Source: Alphaproteobacteria bacterium
Lineage (GTDB): Bacteria > Pseudomonadota > Alphaproteobacteria > Micropepsales > Micropepsaceae
Length of the DNA stretch: 5,774 nucleotides
Direction: 5' to 3'
NCBI GenBank assembly: GCA_028869355.1
Contig: JAGWSK010000264.1
Span: forward strand, 1-5,774
The notes under the pieces were generated by a model. It saw only the letters and a list, made by a program, of their open reading frames with translations, was not told the DNA's origin and did no database searches. Below, piece after piece: positions 4,512-5,774 of this stretch (positions are counted from its first letter, which is position 1; each line of letters begins with the position of its first letter). The position numbers and the translations under genes were made by a program.

Positions 4512-5774
4512 TGGCCGGTCCGGCGCCGGCGCGTGGCGAGCTTGTCGCCGGTTTCGGCGTAGCGTCCCTGCACTGCGAGTTCGGCTTCGGCGGCGTTTTC
4601 CTCGCTCCACTCGGACAGTGGGTAGCCGTGCCATGGCGATTTGAGATCGAGCGCGGGCAGCGACAGCGCATTCCAGCGTTCCACGGCGGCCTGCATGAAA
4701 TCGCGGCGCGGCAGCGACACCGGCAGATAAGAGTGTTCGCGGCAGGCATTGATCAGCATTGCCGAAGCGCCGCGGCCTTCCGGATACGCGTTCTCGCTTT
4801 CGTCTGAGGACGGAGCAATCGAAGGGTCAAGCCGCGCGAGTTTGCCGCGAATGATCTCAACATCGCGGTGCGGCTGCATGGAATAGGATAATGCCCACAG
4901 CACGGCGTCCATGGAATTCGGCTCCACATCGGAATCGACCGCGATAAAGATCTTTCCGAGCGAGGCATCGAACGCTGCCGCCGAACGCAGCGCCTGCCAC
5001 GGCTGCCCGGGCGCCGGATGGTCGAGCTGAATGACGAAAACCATGTTGCAGCTCGCCGCTTCGTAACACGCGACTTTTGTCACCGAAGGAATGTTGCACG
5101 CGTTCTTCAGATGATGGAGATAGATCGCGTCGAACGCTGCTTTGCGGATAACCGTGCTTTCGGATGGGGGGAATTCGCTGATGATCGCCTGGCAAACGGG
5201 ATTTTCGCGCGATGTGATCACGGAAATCTCGAACAGCTTTTCCATCTTGCGCGGTCCAAGATAGCCACTGGCTTCGCCGAAGGGCGCTTCCGGTTCGAGG
5301 ACATCGGTGCGGATCGTGCCCTCGACGACGATTTCCGCGGCGGCCGGGACCAGTGCATCGAACGTCCCGGCGGGCGTGACGTCGATGGCATCCGCGTTGA
5401 GCGCACCCGCCAGTCCATATTCATCGACGCCATAGGGGACTTTGCTGGCGGCAGCGAGCAGCAGCGCCGGAGGGCCACCGATGAACAACGCGGCCTCAAG
5501 CGGTCGGCCGAGGCGGCGCGCCTTCTCCCAATGGATCGCGAGATGCTGAGTCGGTACATCCGTGGCGCAACCGATGCGATCCGGCGCTTTGATCATTCCG
5601 CGGTAGAGCCCGAGATTGTACGCGCCGGTTTCAGGGTCCCGCGTGACCCAGACGCCTGCGGTGATGAACGGGGCGGGATCGAAGCCGGGTGTGGAGATGA
5701 CGTGGGGAAATGAGTCGATGCCATCGCCGAGCTGTGGCGCGCGGCGGATGATGCGCTTCACCGGCGCACTGTCC
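4508..5774 (-). CDS. UbiD-family prenylated-FMN decarboxylase, N-terminus cut by window edge
   Basis: UbiD enzymes use prenylated FMN (made by UbiX) and a divalent metal to decarboxylate aromatic or alpha,beta-unsaturated acids reversibly in the cytoplasm. The visible frame runs to the right edge; the GTG at 5761 is unlikely to be the start, since roughly 100 residues of the usual N-terminal domain are missing. Numbering from that GTG, TRDPETGAYNLGLYR (40-54) supplies Asn49 and Arg54, TQHLAIHW (71-78) His73, and YGVDEYGLAGAL (110-121) Glu114. PEAPFGEASGY (157-167) supplies Glu158 and Glu163. By spacing and motif these align with Aspergillus niger Fdc1 N168, R173, H191, E233, E277 and E282, the metal ligands and catalytic network, so activity is likely. 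AVDSDVEPNSMDAVLWAL (274-291) and the C-terminal PWHGYPLSEW (376-385) are further family marks. The C-terminal segment differs from ubiquinone-pathway UbiD, arguing for a catabolic or specialised substrate. UbiX is not in the window. Confidence 0.93.
   Translation of the reverse strand, partial: DSAPVKRIIRRAPQLGDGIDSFPHVISTPGFDPAPFITAGVWVTRDPETGAYNLGLYRGMIKAPDRIGCATDVPTQHLAIHWEKARRLGRPLEAALFIGGPPALLLAAASKVPYGVDEYGLAGALNADAIDVTPAGTFDALVPAAAEIVVEGTIRTDVLEPEAPFGEASGYLGPRKMEKLFEISVITSRENPVCQAIISEFPPSESTVIRKAAFDAIYLHHLKNACNIPSVTKVACYEAASCNMVFVIQLDHPAPGQPWQALRSAAAFDASLGKIFIAVDSDVEPNSMDAVLWALSYSMQPHRDVEIIRGKLARLDPSIAPSSDESENAYPEGRGASAMLINACREHSYLPVSLPRRDFMQAAVERWNALSLPALDLKSPWHGYPLSEWSEENAAEAELAVQGRYAETGDKLATRRRRTGQ

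Noticed and set aside
4512..4634. 41-residue N-terminal extension of the MFS carrier
   Set aside because: The extension (Arg-rich, no membrane character) is the UbiD 3' end read in another frame. The ATG at 4511 gives the standard ATGA overlap and a normal carrier length.
4060..4749. 229-codon minus-strand ORF across the MFS/UbiD junction
   Set aside because: It is out of frame with two well-supported genes on the same strand and has a Cys/Arg/Pro-rich translation with no motif.
5018..5713. 231-codon + strand ORF opposite the UbiD-family gene
   Set aside because: The opposite strand carries continuous UbiD motifs and catalytic residues across the whole stretch; this frame is rich in Arg, Asp and Gly with no recognisable domain.
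1..5774. tRNA/rRNA genes, CRISPR arrays, insertion sequences, attachment sites
   Set aside because: No regularly spaced repeats, no terminal inverted repeats flanking a transposase, and no RNA gene signature were seen. Nearly all of the sequence is accounted for by six protein genes.

Overview
The window is GC-rich bacterial DNA, dense in genes, with ATGA stop/start overlaps inside operons. Gene content (an RND-type efflux adaptor and lipoprotein outer-membrane factor, a BrnT/BrnA toxin-antitoxin pair, a UbiD-family decarboxylase with an MFS carrier) suggests a Gram-negative proteobacterium. An alphaproteobacterium is my best guess, but no phylogenetic marker is present, so this is an inference.

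Layout. Positions 1-2529 (+) hold the 3' part of a two-gene efflux unit: a periplasmic adaptor (MFP), cut by the window's left edge, then a NodT/OprM-type outer-membrane factor overlapping it by 4 bp. No inner-membrane RND pump gene lies between them, so the pump is presumably upstream of the window or elsewhere. A 138-bp gap (2530-2667) holds a weak hairpin, the brnT promoter region with a perfect 10-bp palindrome, and on the minus strand a short, well-started ORF that may be the relic of a displaced gene. Positions 2668-3163 (+) hold brnT and brnA, overlapping by 41 bp.

On the minus strand, from the right edge back to 3165, lies a second operon: a UbiD-family prenylated-FMN decarboxylase (N-terminus off the window) and, overlapping it by 4 bp, a 448-residue MFS transporter. 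The MFS gene ends 1 bp from the brnA stop, tail to tail. There is no gene-free stretch over 300 bp.

How the genes work together. The adaptor and outer-membrane factor would form the periplasm-spanning part of a tripartite drug or solvent exporter. BrnT/BrnA is an autoregulated type II toxin-antitoxin module sitting between the two operons. The MFS carrier and UbiD homologue look like a small uptake-and-decarboxylation module for an aromatic or related unsaturated carboxylic acid. The decarboxylase keeps every cofactor/metal and catalytic residue I could align to Fdc1, so it is probably active, but its substrate cannot be read from the sequence. I see no wholly new system. The most unusual details are the acidic C-terminus of BrnT inside the dual-coding overlap, the apparently leaderless brnT start on a palindrome, and the possible gene relic beside it.
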